Of a stretch of DNA of 64,000 nucleotides, positions 1-9,105 are shown piece by piece. Both the position numbers and the translations under genes were made by a program. The notes under the pieces were generated by a model. It did no database searches. It was given only the letters and a program-made list of their open reading frames with translations, and was not told the origin of the DNA. Origin of the DNA: Geminicoccaceae bacterium (lineage in GTDB: Bacteria; Pseudomonadota; Alphaproteobacteria; Geminicoccales; Geminicoccaceae); contig JANQPX010000004.1 of assembly GCA_028285265.1 (NCBI GenBank), positions 108,513-172,512 of the forward strand, read 5' to 3'. The stretch's first letter is position 1; each line of letters begins with the position of its first letter.

Positions 1-1
1 G

Positions 2-544
2 CCGGCGATACGCCCGAAGGATATCGTTCAGCAAACAGAAAACCCCGAAGATCGTGCTACGCCCTCAGCTGCAACGGAGAAGCTTGAGAGCATGACCCGG
101 CGGCTCGTCGATGGACTGAAGCGCGCACAAGAAGAATCGCTGTCGGGCGCTGAGCCCAAGGCCAGTGACCAGCCAGCCGCGACAGCCGCTTTGACCCCAC
201 CTTCGATTGACGACCCGCAGCGGGGCGAAAATTGGCTGCCACCTCAAGTCATAGATCTTGAGCCGGGGTCTTCAAACGTGACCGCTGAAAACATGGCGAT
301 CCTTGACAAGACCCTCGCCCATGCGCGGGCGAACGGCCAGAAGATCCAGATCATTGGTGAAGCGGGTACGACAAAACTTGCGCTCCGTAGGGCGACTGAA
401 ATCGGTGCGGCATTGGTCCGGTTGAGCGCGACCGCTGAAATCCTCGAATATGACTTCAGCGTTGTCCAAGGTGTCGATCGAGTCAGGTTGGTGATCATTC
501 CCTCGGCATCGATAGACGACCCTGACATTGCCCCTGCAGGTTAG
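2..544 (+). CDS. C-terminal part of an OmpA-like domain protein (5' end outside window)
   Basis: The frame is open from the first bases of the window to the TAG at 542-544, so this is the 3' end of a longer gene; the internal ATG at 92 is probably not the start. The last 90 or so residues have the helix-strand pattern of the OmpA-like peptidoglycan-associated fold: a helix ending in QKIQIIGEAG, where the family has a strand followed by GHAD, then a helix rich in Ala and Arg (LALRRATEIGAALVRLS). The usual Asp and Arg that bind diaminopimelate are not clearly present, so binding may be lost. The visible upstream part is polar and low in complexity, like a linker. The assignment rests on fold pattern only. 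Confidence 0.55.
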   Translation, partial: PAIRPKDIVQQTENPEDRATPSAATEKLESMTRRLVDGLKRAQEESLSGAEPKASDQPAATAALTPPSIDDPQRGENWLPPQVIDLEPGSSNVTAENMAILDKTLAHARANGQKIQIIGEAGTTKLALRRATEIGAALVRLSATAEILEYDFSVVQGVDRVRLVIIPSASIDDPDIAPAG

Positions 545-651
545 CGACAACAAGCCAACGGGATCTCGGCTCCTGCTCGGATGTGGATTGGCTTCAAGCG
601 TAGTTGTGCTACACATCCGCCATGACTCCACTAGAGGAAGGATGATCGGCC

Positions 652-1863
652 ATGCGCGAGCCGCAGTTCCATCGCATACGGCGTTTACCGCCTTACGTGT
701 TCAGCGAAGTGAATGCGATGAAGGCGGCAGCGCGCGCTGCGGGACGGGACATCATCGATTTCGGCATGGGCAATCCGGATCAGCCTGCCTCCGATGCAGT
801 GGTCGACAAACTCATCGAAGCGATCAAGGACCCGAAGACTCATCGCTATTCGACGTCACGCGGCATTCCAGGTCTACGTCGCGCTCAGGCCGCCTACTAT
901 GCTCGCCGATTTGGTGTAACGCTTGATCCAGAAACTGAGATCATTGCCACGCTCGGTTCCAAGGAAGGACTAGCTAATCTAGCGCAAGCGATCACGGCAC
1001 CAGGGGACGTCATTTTAGCCCCCAATCCGTCTTACCCAATCCACGCCTATGGTTTTATCATCGCAGGCGCTTCAATTCGACATGTGCCGATGACGCCAAA
1101 AACTGATTTGATGGCGGAGCTTGCCCACGCAGTGCAACACTCGGTGCCAGTGCCGACCGCAATGGTCCTGAACTTCCCGTCCAATCCAACGGCGCTCACT
1201 GTCGACCTCGACTTCTACAAGGAGGTCGTTGCTTTCGCACGAAGACACGAGATTTTCATTCTTTCCGACCTCGCTTACGCCGAGATTTTCTTTGACCAAC
1301 CGCCACCGTCGATCCTTGAAGTTGACGGGGCTAAAGATGTTGCTGTCGAGTTCACGTCGATGAGTAAGACATACAATATGCCGGGTTGGCGGATGGGCTT
1401 TGCCGCCGGCAATTCGACACTTATCGCGGCCCTAGCGCGCATCAAATCCTACCTCGACTACGGTGCGTTCACACCGATCCAGGTTGCAGCAGTTGAAGCT
1501 CTGAATGGTGACCAGTCATCAATCGATGCAACACGTCATCGCTATCGTGAACGCCGAGACGTGCTCGTTAAAGGTCTGACCGCTGCTGGCTGGCAGATTC
1601 CATCACCTCCTGCAACTATGTTTGTTTGGGCGCCGATCCCCGAGCGTTTTCACAATCTTGGCTCGCTCGAATTCTCAAAGTTGCTTTTGACCGAAGCGGG
1701 GGTCGCCGTCGCCCCGGGCATTGGCTTCGGCGAATATGGTGAGGGCTATGTGCGCCTTGGCCTGGTTGAGAACCGCCAACGCATTCGGCAGGCAGTGCGA
1801 AGCATTAAGGCCTTCCTTGCGCGTGCATCCAAATCGGAAACAGCAGAAAGGGCGGTGGCCTGA
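652..1863 (+). CDS. alaC: AlaC-type alanine / LL-diaminopimelate-like aminotransferase
   Basis: A class I/II PLP aminotransferase of 403 residues, the normal family length. The start RIRRLPPYVF, then IIDFGMGNPD and the segment around YSTSRGIPGLRRA, match the AlaC / LL-diaminopimelate aminotransferase branch. The PLP lysine lies in SMSKTYNMPGWR (near residue 238). The family transfers amino groups between glutamate and pyruvate, making alanine. A GGAAGG-like ribosome binding site lies just before the ATG at 652. The gene ends two bases before hom, so the two are almost certainly co-transcribed; alaC-hom-glpX-recJ is a familiar alphaproteobacterial order. Exact substrate preference (alanine versus LL-DAP) cannot be read from sequence alone. 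Confidence 0.88.
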   Translation: MREPQFHRIRRLPPYVFSEVNAMKAAARAAGRDIIDFGMGNPDQPASDAVVDKLIEAIKDPKTHRYSTSRGIPGLRRAQAAYYARRFGVTLDPETEIIATLGSKEGLANLAQAITAPGDVILAPNPSYPIHAYGFIIAGASIRHVPMTPKTDLMAELAHAVQHSVPVPTAMVLNFPSNPTALTVDLDFYKEVVAFARRHEIFILSDLAYAEIFFDQPPPSILEVDGAKDVAVEFTSMSKTYNMPGWRMGFAAGNSTLIAALARIKSYLDYGAFTPIQVAAVEALNGDQSSIDATRHRYRERRDVLVKGLTAAGWQIPSPPATMFVWAPIPERFHNLGSLEFSKLLLTEAGVAVAPGIGFGEYGEGYVRLGLVENRQRIRQAVRSIKAFLARASKSETAERAVA

Positions 1864-1865
1864 CC

Positions 1866-3158
1866 ATGACCAAAGCTCTCAGGATTGGTATCGCAGGTCT
1901 TGGCACTGTAGGGGCGGGCGTGATCCAGATTCTTCGACAAAATGGAGAACTGTTGAGCGCGCGCGCTGGTAAGGAGGTCGTGATCACAGCGGTGTCGGCT
2001 CGCGATCGCAATCGAGACCGTGGTGTCTCACTCGATGATCTCAGGTGGTATGACGACCCGACCGCGCTCGTCGCCGATCCCGACGTCGATGCCGTTGTTG
2101 AGCTGATTGGGGGCTCCGACGGGATTGCGCTCGAGCTTACCAGGGCTGCTCTAGTTGCAGGCAAGCCCGTGATCACAGCGAACAAAGCTCTTCTTGCCCA
2201 TCATGGGGCTGAACTCGCAAGGCTTGCCGAAGCAAACGGGGTCACAATCGGTTACGAGGCCGCAGTAGCCGGTGGTATCCCCATCGTAAAGGCGCTTCGC
2301 GAAGGGCTGGCCGGAAATCGCATCATCAGTGTCTATGGCATCCTAAATGGCACCTGCAATTATATTCTGACGACGATGCGCGAAACAGGGCGGGACTTTC
2401 AGGATGTACTCGCCGAGGCTCAAGAGCTGGGCTATGCAGAAGCTGACCCAACCTTTGACATCGATGGTATCGATTCTGCCCATAAGCTGGCGTTGCTTGC
2501 AGCCCTAGCGTTTGGCTGTCCTCCTGATTTTGATGCGGTCAATATTGAAGGCATTCGCCATGTCAGCGCCCTGGATATCGCTTTTGCCACGGAGATGGGC
2601 TTGCGCATCAAGCTCTTGGGAGTGGCCAGGAAGACGGAATTCGGTCTCGAACAATGGGTCCAGCCCGCCATGGTTAAGATCGGGACACCGATTAGTCAGA
2701 TCGAGGGTGTTTTCAATGCCGTCGTCGCTGATGGCGACCAGGTTGACACGACACTCCATTCTGGTCGTGGAGCCGGCGCGGGCCCTACGGCGAGCGCCGT
2801 TGCTGCGGACATCGCAGATCTCGCTCGAGAGGCGCTTCCGCCTGTCTTCACTCTTCCTGTCGATCAGCTCACCCGGATTCCACCGGCGCACATGGGGCGG
2901 CACCAGGGCGCTTACTACATTCGTTTGATGGTGGTTGACCGGCCGGGCGTGCTCGCTGATGTCTCGGCTTTAATGCGTGACCATAATGTTTCGATCGAAA
3001 GTCTGATTCAGCGCGCCAGAAATCCGGGGGAGGCGGTGCCCATCGTGCTAACCACGCACGAGACCACAGAGGCTGATATGATCGACGTATTGGCACGAAT
3101 CCGTGCACTCGATTCCGTTCTCGAGCCGCCTCGCATGATCCGTATCGGGACACTCTAG
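1866..3158 (+). CDS. hom: Homoserine dehydrogenase
   Basis: A 430-residue NAD(P)-dependent homoserine dehydrogenase, which reduces aspartate semialdehyde to homoserine on the route to threonine and methionine. The N terminus has the Rossmann motif GLGTVGAGV, and the centre has the family signature around GILNGTCNYIL and the catalytic Lys/Asp region EADPTFDIDGIDSAHK. The last 80 residues form an ACT domain (VVDRPGVLADVSALM), which in this family gives feedback control by threonine. It starts two bases after alaC stops. Length and domain order are normal. Confidence 0.95.
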   Translation: MTKALRIGIAGLGTVGAGVIQILRQNGELLSARAGKEVVITAVSARDRNRDRGVSLDDLRWYDDPTALVADPDVDAVVELIGGSDGIALELTRAALVAGKPVITANKALLAHHGAELARLAEANGVTIGYEAAVAGGIPIVKALREGLAGNRIISVYGILNGTCNYILTTMRETGRDFQDVLAEAQELGYAEADPTFDIDGIDSAHKLALLAALAFGCPPDFDAVNIEGIRHVSALDIAFATEMGLRIKLLGVARKTEFGLEQWVQPAMVKIGTPISQIEGVFNAVVADGDQVDTTLHSGRGAGAGPTASAVAADIADLAREALPPVFTLPVDQLTRIPPAHMGRHQGAYYIRLMVVDRPGVLADVSALMRDHNVSIESLIQRARNPGEAVPIVLTTHETTEADMIDVLARIRALDSVLEPPRMIRIGTL

Positions 3159-3214
3159 TTTAACAAGAGCCTGAACTGCGTTCACTTCATTGATGACAAG
3201 GAGTTTCTGAAGCC

Positions 3215-4210
3215 ATGACCACCTATCAAAGCGAGGACAGAAACTTCGCATTGGAGGCGGTGCGCGTCACCGAAGTTGCAGCCATTGCAAGCATGCGCTG
3301 GATGGGGCGCGGCGATGAAAAAGCCGCCGACCAGGCCGCCGTGGATGCGATGCGTTCTGCGCTCAATGTGCTCGACATCGATGGCACAGTTGTTATCGGC
3401 GAAGGCGAACGCGACGAAGCGCCGATGCTCTTCATTGGTGAGAAAGTTGGTACGGGAAGAGGGCCGAAAGTTGATATCGCGCTTGATCCGCTTGAGGGCA
3501 CAACGATCACCGCAACGGGTGGCCCGAATTCAATCGCCTGCATCGCCTTTGCACCTGAAGGTGGCTTTCTGAATGCGCCTGACACCTACATGGAAAAGAT
3601 CGCAATTGGAGGCGGGCTTCCGGACGATCTCCTGGACATCATGGCATCGCCATCCGAAAATCTGGGCCGCCTTGCTGAGGCGAAGAAGTGCTCCGTTGAC
3701 GATCTTGTGGTTCTGATCCTCGATCGTCCGCGGCATCAAGAATTGATCAGTGCCGTTCGCGAGTGTGGTGCCCGCATCCGCCTCATTGGCGACGGCGATG
3801 TTGCCGGTGTCATTGCTACATCGCGACCGGACAGTGGCATCGATATCTATATGGGCAGTGGTGGCGCTCCAGAAGGTGTTCTTGCTGCCGCCGCTCTCCG
3901 TTCGATCGGCGGGCAGATGCAAGGCAAGCTAAAGTTCAGGAATGATGATGAGCGGGCGAGGGCCGAGCGCATGGGCGTGAGCGATCTAGAAAAGGTCTAT
4001 GATCTCTACGAGCTTGCCAAAGGTGACGTCATGTTCGCTGCAACCGGAGTCACCGATGGTACCATGTTGAAGGGGGTCCGTCGCATACCAGGCGGTCTTG
4101 TGACCGACAGCATCGTCATGCGCTCGAAGACCGGAACGGTCCGCCAAGTCACAGCTGAGCACCACCTCGAGCGAAAACTTGAAGTCGTTCCCCACTTCGA
4201 CCGGGCATAA
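3215..4210 (+). CDS. glpX: Class II fructose-1,6-bisphosphatase (GlpX)
   Basis: A 331-residue GlpX-type phosphatase that removes the 1-phosphate of fructose 1,6-bisphosphate in gluconeogenesis, and in some relatives also acts on sedoheptulose bisphosphate. The metal-binding signature is visible as GEGERDEAPML followed by DPLEGT, with the later conserved segment GSGGAPEGVLAAAALR. The ribosome binding site is an AAGGAG about ten bases before the ATG. It follows hom by 56 bases and precedes recJ by 52, so all four genes may share a transcript. Confidence 0.95.
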   Translation: MTTYQSEDRNFALEAVRVTEVAAIASMRWMGRGDEKAADQAAVDAMRSALNVLDIDGTVVIGEGERDEAPMLFIGEKVGTGRGPKVDIALDPLEGTTITATGGPNSIACIAFAPEGGFLNAPDTYMEKIAIGGGLPDDLLDIMASPSENLGRLAEAKKCSVDDLVVLILDRPRHQELISAVRECGARIRLIGDGDVAGVIATSRPDSGIDIYMGSGGAPEGVLAAAALRSIGGQMQGKLKFRNDDERARAERMGVSDLEKVYDLYELAKGDVMFAATGVTDGTMLKGVRRIPGGLVTDSIVMRSKTGTVRQVTAEHHLERKLEVVPHFDRA

Positions 4211-4262
4211 TCTGACCTCGACTTGGTCTATTACGCAATTGGGATAGGGAACAGCTAGCCCG

Positions 4263-6065
4263 ATGGAACAAGTGCGAAATCAGCTCAATGAGCAAGCGGC
4301 CTCATTCTTGCCGGACTCGCATGTCGAGGAGCCATCGTTCAGCGGGCGGACTTGGCGGCTGCGATCTGTCGACGAGGCGAAGGCGCTGGCTTTAAGCCAG
4401 CGTTTCGATCTGCCAGAGATCGTCGGTCGCATCCTCACCGGACGTGGTATCGATCTCGAGGATGCAGCAGGATATCTGGAACCGAAGCTTCGCAATCTCC
4501 TCCCAGATCCATCCCATCTCATCGGTATGGACGATGCGTCATCTAGGTTGGCTGATGCCATTGAGGATGGCGAGCCCATCGGCATCATTGCAGATTACGA
4601 TGTGGATGGTGCGACGTCCTGCGCCTTACTCACCCGCCATCTCCGTGCGCATGGCGCGGAGGTGCATTTCGATGTACCTGACCGTCTCGACGAGGGATAC
4701 GGTCCGAACACGGAAGCCTTCGCCCGGCTGGCGGAGCACGGCTGCCAGTTGGTCGTGGTCGTTGATTCGGGAACGACCGCATTCACGCCGCTAGCCGAAG
4801 CGGCGGCGAACGGGCATGAGGTGATCGTCGTCGATCATCACGCAGCAGAGGAACGCCTGCCAGAAGCTCTGGCAGTGATTAACCCCAATCGCCTCGATCA
4901 GCAGAGTCCACTAGGAGATCTCGCTGCTGTCGGGGTGACATTCATGCTGTCCGTAGCGCTTAATCGGACCCTTCGTCAACGCGGTCGGTATCAGCCGGTC
5001 CCGGATCTACGACAGTGGCTAGATCTGGTGGCTTTGGGCACGGTTTGTGACCTTGTTCCACTCGCCGGTTTGAATCGCGCGCTTGTGGCGCAAGGCCTTC
5101 AAGTGGCGGCGCGCCATGATAATCTAGGACTCAAGGCCCTGGCAGCGGCTGCGCGGCTCAAGGATGCTCCGGATGCAGGCCAGTTCGGCTACGGTCTCGG
5201 CCCGCGCATCAATGCGGGTGGACGCACGGGGCAATCAAGCCTGGGTGCTCACCTCCTGACATCGGACGATCCAGAGACTGTCACCATGATCGCAGCGCAG
5301 CTCGACGCTCTCAATCAGGAGCGCCGGCGGATCGAAAAAGACGTGCTGCTGGCCGCCGAACGTGACCTCCAGCCGATCTTAGTCGACGCTTCCGCTCTAG
5401 TGACCGCAGGTGAAGGTTGGTCCGCTGGTATCGTCGGCGTGGTCGCTTCCCGCCTCGTCGAACGCTATCACCGGCCTGCCATTGTTATTGCGCTTGACGG
5501 CGACGTGGGTAAGGGGTCGGGGCGTTCGATTAAAGGCTTTGATCTCGGTGCCGCCATCATTGCTGCCCGCCAAAAAGGTCTCCTGGTCGAAGGGGGAGGG
5601 CATCCTATGGCAGCTGGCCTAACCATTGCCGCTGACAAGATAGGGGCGTTCAAGGACTATCTTGTGGATCGCATGGCTGCCTCCTTCGGTCCCGGTCCGC
5701 CGCCACCGCCTGAACTTCAGCTCGATGCTGATCTCGAAGTCCAGAGTCTGACGACAGATCTCGGTGAGGCACTCGATCGGCTCGCCCCGTTCGGCCGCAG
5801 TAATCCCGAACCGCGTCTTCTTATCCGAAACGCGCAGATTCACGGTGTCCGCCGGATTGGCGACAATCATTTAGATGCTTGGTTGGCCTGTCCGTCCGGC
5901 GCCAGGGTGCGTGCCGTCGCGTTCCGGATTGCCGACCAGCCGCTTGGCGGAGCTCTTCTAAATGCCAGTGGCCGGACGTTTCAGATCGCCGGCCGTCTCA
6001 AGATTGATACCTGGCAAGGCCGCCGCCGTGTTAGTTTTCAGATCGATGATGCCGCACCTGCTTGA
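4263..6065 (+). CDS. recJ: Single-stranded-DNA-specific 5'-3' exonuclease RecJ
   Basis: A 600-residue RecJ of the DHH phosphoesterase family, which degrades single-stranded DNA 5' to 3' in recombination and mismatch repair. The catalytic motifs are present in order: DYDVDGATS (motif I), VVVDSGTT (motif II) and the DHH motif in IVVDHHAAEERLP (motif III). The DHHA1 domain follows, with GPRINAGGRTG and VEGGGHPMAAG. The OB-fold C-terminal domain is complete. Last gene before tRNA-Glu. Confidence 0.96.
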   Translation: MEQVRNQLNEQAASFLPDSHVEEPSFSGRTWRLRSVDEAKALALSQRFDLPEIVGRILTGRGIDLEDAAGYLEPKLRNLLPDPSHLIGMDDASSRLADAIEDGEPIGIIADYDVDGATSCALLTRHLRAHGAEVHFDVPDRLDEGYGPNTEAFARLAEHGCQLVVVVDSGTTAFTPLAEAAANGHEVIVVDHHAAEERLPEALAVINPNRLDQQSPLGDLAAVGVTFMLSVALNRTLRQRGRYQPVPDLRQWLDLVALGTVCDLVPLAGLNRALVAQGLQVAARHDNLGLKALAAAARLKDAPDAGQFGYGLGPRINAGGRTGQSSLGAHLLTSDDPETVTMIAAQLDALNQERRRIEKDVLLAAERDLQPILVDASALVTAGEGWSAGIVGVVASRLVERYHRPAIVIALDGDVGKGSGRSIKGFDLGAAIIAARQKGLLVEGGGHPMAAGLTIAADKIGAFKDYLVDRMAASFGPGPPPPPELQLDADLEVQSLTTDLGEALDRLAPFGRSNPEPRLLIRNAQIHGVRRIGDNHLDAWLACPSGARVRAVAFRIADQPLGGALLNASGRTFQIAGRLKIDTWQGRRRVSFQIDDAAPA

Positions 6066-6083
6066 AGAGACGAGCCAATCCTA

Positions 6084-6112
6084 TTGATTTTCGATGATTC
6101 GAACGTTAGATA
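6084..6112 (+). promoter_or_regulatory. Sigma70-type promoter for tRNA-Glu
   Basis: A TTGATT -35 box (6084-6089) and a TAGATA -10 box (6107-6112) are separated by exactly 17 bases, and the -10 ends 11 bases before the tRNA. This is the spacing expected for a housekeeping promoter driving a tRNA gene. Confidence 0.5.
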
Positions 6113-6123
6113 GGACGCGGTAG

Positions 6124-6198
6124 GTCCCCATCGTCTAGCGGTTAGGACACCACCCTTTCAAGGTGGAGACACGGGTTCGATTCCCGTTGGGGATACCA
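6124..6198 (+). tRNA. tRNA-Glu (anticodon TTC)
   Basis: A full cloverleaf folds. The seven-base acceptor gtcccca pairs with tggggat (first pair a G-U wobble), the anticodon stem is ccacc/ggtgg, and the loop ctttcaa carries TTC at 6157-6159. The T arm is acggg-ttcgatt-cccgt, and CCA is encoded at 6196-6198. The 3' half also encodes, on the other strand, the last residues of a serine recombinase, which points to this tRNA as an integration site. Confidence 0.97.
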
Positions 6199-7546
6199 TT
6201 CTTGAATCATCGCCCGAAAATGCGCTTAACGCCTTGAACGGAAAGGCTGGATTCGCGGTTCCATAAAATTCACCGTCAAAGCCTATACCGTTGGGCAGAA
6301 TTGCTTCCTGAAAGGCGACCTTCTGATCTGAATTGAGGCCCGACCAAAACTGACCAGGGCCAGCAATGACGTTGGTCGCAAACTCCAAGACCCGATCGAC
6401 ATCGATGTCGTCTCTCGCTTGGCTTAATAGCTCAGCCTGAGCCTTCTGGCTTTGTTCGGTGAGCTTCTTCTTTTGGCGCTGGTAGATCGCCTCATCTATC
6501 TTCGCTTCGAAGAGAAAGGCCTCATCCAGCTTATCGCGCCGCTCTCTCACTTCGTCGAGCCTTCGCTTGAGCTGCTCTCGACGAGACAGTTCCTGCCGCT
6601 TGCGGTCCTTCCAGAGATCGCGAACGATTCCTCTGAATAGGGTCAAGAGTTCTGACGATACAGACATAGCGCTTAGGATAGCTACGAATTTAGCCTCCAA
6701 CTGCTCCTTTCTGATTTGGACCTGTCCGCAATCACGAGCTTGGCATCGGTAGTAGGGATATTTCTTTGTCCGCCCGCTGGACCAGCTTCCGGTCAATGGC
6801 CGCTTGCAGATATCACAGTGCACAATTCGACGGAGCGGGAAGTCTGGGTTGTTAAGCTGCCGCTCTTTTGATGACCCCGCTCGGTTCTTCAGGATAACCT
6901 GAACGGTATCGAACGTCTGAGGCTGAACGAGTGGCTCGAAATCACCCTGGCAAGCTATGCCAAACCGTTCCACTTGGATGCGCCCGGCGTAGACCGGTCT
7001 TCGAAGCAGGTTGGAGAAGGATTGAAAGCTGACCGGCCTTCCTCTCTTCGTCCTTAGCCCCAGCGCTGTGACATGCTTCAGTGCATCTCTTATCGAGAAA
7101 CCGTCTTGAGCGATCAAGTCGAATGCAATTGCTATGAATCCGGCACGTTCGGTATCAGGGACCATGCTTGGCACATTAAAGGCACGACTAACGAGCGGTT
7201 AGGCATATCCAAGTGGCGGCTGAAATGTGCACCTGCCCGCTTTTATGGCTCCCACCATGCCAGCTCGGGTCTTTTCAGATCTTTGATCATTATCGAGCTG
7301 AGCCATTGCTGAGAGCATCGTCTCGACCAGTCGGCCTGTCGAGTCGTCGTCAAACTGCTGCGTTACTGAAACAAGCTTGATGCAGAGGGCCTTGAGCTTG
7401 GCGCGCAAGATCAAATGATCTTCGGTCTGCCTAGCGAAACGGGATACGTCATAGACGACAACCTGGTCCACTTCCTTCTTTTTATTACCACAATAAGACA
7501 GCATCTTCTGAAACCGAGCGATGGTGGGGTGAATGTGAGCGAGCAC
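6158..7546 (-). pseudogene. Large serine recombinase, inactivated
   Basis: Two pieces in one frame form most of a large serine recombinase. The upstream piece (7199-7546) is the resolvase domain from its middle onward (VVVYDVSRFAR, LVETMLSAMAQ, ending QPPLGYA). The downstream piece (6158-7174) has the recombinase domain (FSNLLRRPVYAGRIQ), a zinc ribbon (CDICKRPLTG with a later CQARDCG) and a coiled coil rich in Lys, Arg and Glu. A single in-frame TAA at 7199-7201 separates them. Another in-frame TAA at 7547-7549 cuts off the first 50 or so residues, including the catalytic serine. The stop codon lies in the anticodon of tRNA-Glu, so the C terminus is read from the tRNA's antisense strand. The enzyme is dead but marks the left end of an integrated element. 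Confidence 0.88.
6190..6200 (+). repeat. Candidate island attachment site, tRNA side
   Basis: The eleven bases gggataccatt cover the 3' end of tRNA-Glu, its CCA and two bases beyond. The same eleven bases occur in the same orientation at 20613-20623, about 14.4 kb away and just before ilvA. Direct copies of a tRNA 3' end are the usual scar of an integrated element. Confidence 0.45.
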
Positions 7547-7549
7547 TTA

Positions 7550-8191
7550 AGCATCGTCGCGCATCGGGAAGGCCTGGTTCTAGAAGGCCGAGGTCAGAAT
7601 CGAATTCGGGAAAACCGACTGTCCGGGATCGCAGGGGGTCATGAGGAAACGTGACCTAGGGGAGCCGTACTGAGAACATGGGGAAACCCATGAAGAAACC
7701 ACCGGACCCTAAGGGTGCGCGCACCGTAAGCCTACCCGACCTCTCGGTGCAGCAGCTGGCCTTGATTTATGAGCACCCGCTGAAACACGATGTCATTGAG
7801 CAAGATGGTGCGGCCGCAGTGAATGACGACGAGACGGTGCGCAAAGACTCCGGCTCTTTCTAGCACGAGGTGCTGGTGCAGTTCATCCTCGAACGCACTA
7901 TCGGCCCCCAGGTAATCGAGCGCGTCGGGCGCTTTAAGACCAAGGCGGAAGCGTGGACCGGTGATCATCGATCCAAGGTGGAGCGCCTTGACGAGCTGAC
8001 CCGGCTCGATCCTGCCATACAGCTGCTTGAGCTGAAGATTTTCAGTTCTTGGCTCATCTTGCGCATGCCGATCGGATTCAGGCACATACCTACTGAAATC
8101 AGCTGGTTAACGCTCATGCTGGAACTTCGAACCTACCGATCAATTCGGAACATATCGGAAACATGACGGACATGATTACACGAGACCTGCA
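7550..8191. other. Island stretch without a convincing gene
   Basis: This stretch lies between the recombinase remnant and the last pilus gene. The bases just beyond the recombinase (7550-7580, minus strand) contain a Glu-Pro-Gly coding triplet in a shifted frame that resembles the EPG motif of resolvase domains, so some decayed N terminus may extend here. A minus-strand open frame at 7732-8085 contains TENLQLKQLYGRIE, which faintly resembles the leucine zipper of IS3-family OrfA, but the rest does not fit. I see no gene I can defend. Confidence 0.4.
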
Positions 8192-9100
8192 CTAACGCAA
8201 AGATGGAAAGATCTCGATGGTAATGCGATCTCGATAGCTGCCGGCGCGCTGATTGCCGATCGAACCAAGCCGAAATACAAGCGGCATGCGATCGCCGCCT
8301 GGATCGGTGGGGCCGGAGAAGCGACGACCAATCGCCACGGCCTTTTCCAGGTCGACGATATCGCCGTCGATTGTCGTCCGATAAGGGACACTCCAAGTCT
8401 TGCCGTCCGCTCGCTGCACCAATTTGCCTCCCTCCTCCGAGGTCAGGCGGACTTCGTAGTCGGCGGTGCTGCGCACATCAAGGAAAACAGGCGGTGATGC
8501 TTTGTCATCGGTCAGCTCACCGAAGTCGACGGTCTGACGGCGGCCGATTGCGCCGACGAAGCTGATACGCGCGCCGGAGCCTGCCGTTGCCCGGACTGGA
8601 ACGTCGCGGCGGTCTTCTGCTTCCAATGTTCCGTTCAAATCTTCGGCCAGGTTGATTGTCAGCTGCCCATCATAGGCACCACTGCCGACAAACTGGCCTG
8701 GCGGAAGGAAGATGAAATAGGCGACGCGCCTCCGTTCGCCCGGCTCCAGGTCAAGGCGAAACGTGACGCCAGCGCCGCTTGGAAGGTTGGCGTCCGTTCG
8801 AATGTCGTAAGCGAGCTTGTCCCCGCCTGGCCCATCAAGACGTGCTCCGGTCGTCGCCTCAAGGGTCGCGACGACCTCGCAAGGTTCTCCATCTTTATCG
8901 AGATGGAGAACCTCGAAACCGAACTGATCGGCATAGCCGACGGGATCGAACGCGTCATAGCCACCGCTTCGGCTCCAGGATGCCGTGTCGACCCGTTCGA
9001 GCTTGGCGTCGCATGCCGCCTCTGCCGCCGAGACGCCAAGCCCGATGACGGCCGGCACCAGCCACAGCAACGTCGTCGTTCGAAGAAACGTCATCGTCAT
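8192..9100 (-). CDS. Two-domain pilus subunit, probable tip adhesin (spore coat U-like)
   Basis: Last gene of the pilus operon, about 302 residues from the ATG at 9100, six bases after the usher stop. It has a signal peptide (LVPAVIGLGVSAAEA) and a Cys just after the cleavage site. Two beta-rich domains follow; the second ends in the YRDRITIEIFPS strand typical of spore coat U / alternative chaperone-usher subunits. Two-domain subunits at the end of such operons are usually tip adhesins, whose C-terminal pilin domain docks into the fibre. A second ATG at 9094 has better spacing from the GAGGAG ribosome binding site, so the true start may be two codons later. Confidence 0.7.
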   Translation of the reverse strand: MTMTFLRTTTLLWLVPAVIGLGVSAAEAACDAKLERVDTASWSRSGGYDAFDPVGYADQFGFEVLHLDKDGEPCEVVATLEATTGARLDGPGGDKLAYDIRTDANLPSGAGVTFRLDLEPGERRRVAYFIFLPPGQFVGSGAYDGQLTINLAEDLNGTLEAEDRRDVPVRATAGSGARISFVGAIGRRQTVDFGELTDDKASPPVFLDVRSTADYEVRLTSEEGGKLVQRADGKTWSVPYRTTIDGDIVDLEKAVAIGRRFSGPTDPGGDRMPLVFRLGSIGNQRAGSYRDRITIEIFPSLR

Positions 9101-9105
9101 GCTCC

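Noticed and set aside
7732..8085. 117-codon minus-strand frame resembling an IS3 OrfA zipper at one place
   Set aside because: The likeness covers only about 14 residues, and no IS3 OrfB, catalytic motif or terminal repeats are found nearby.
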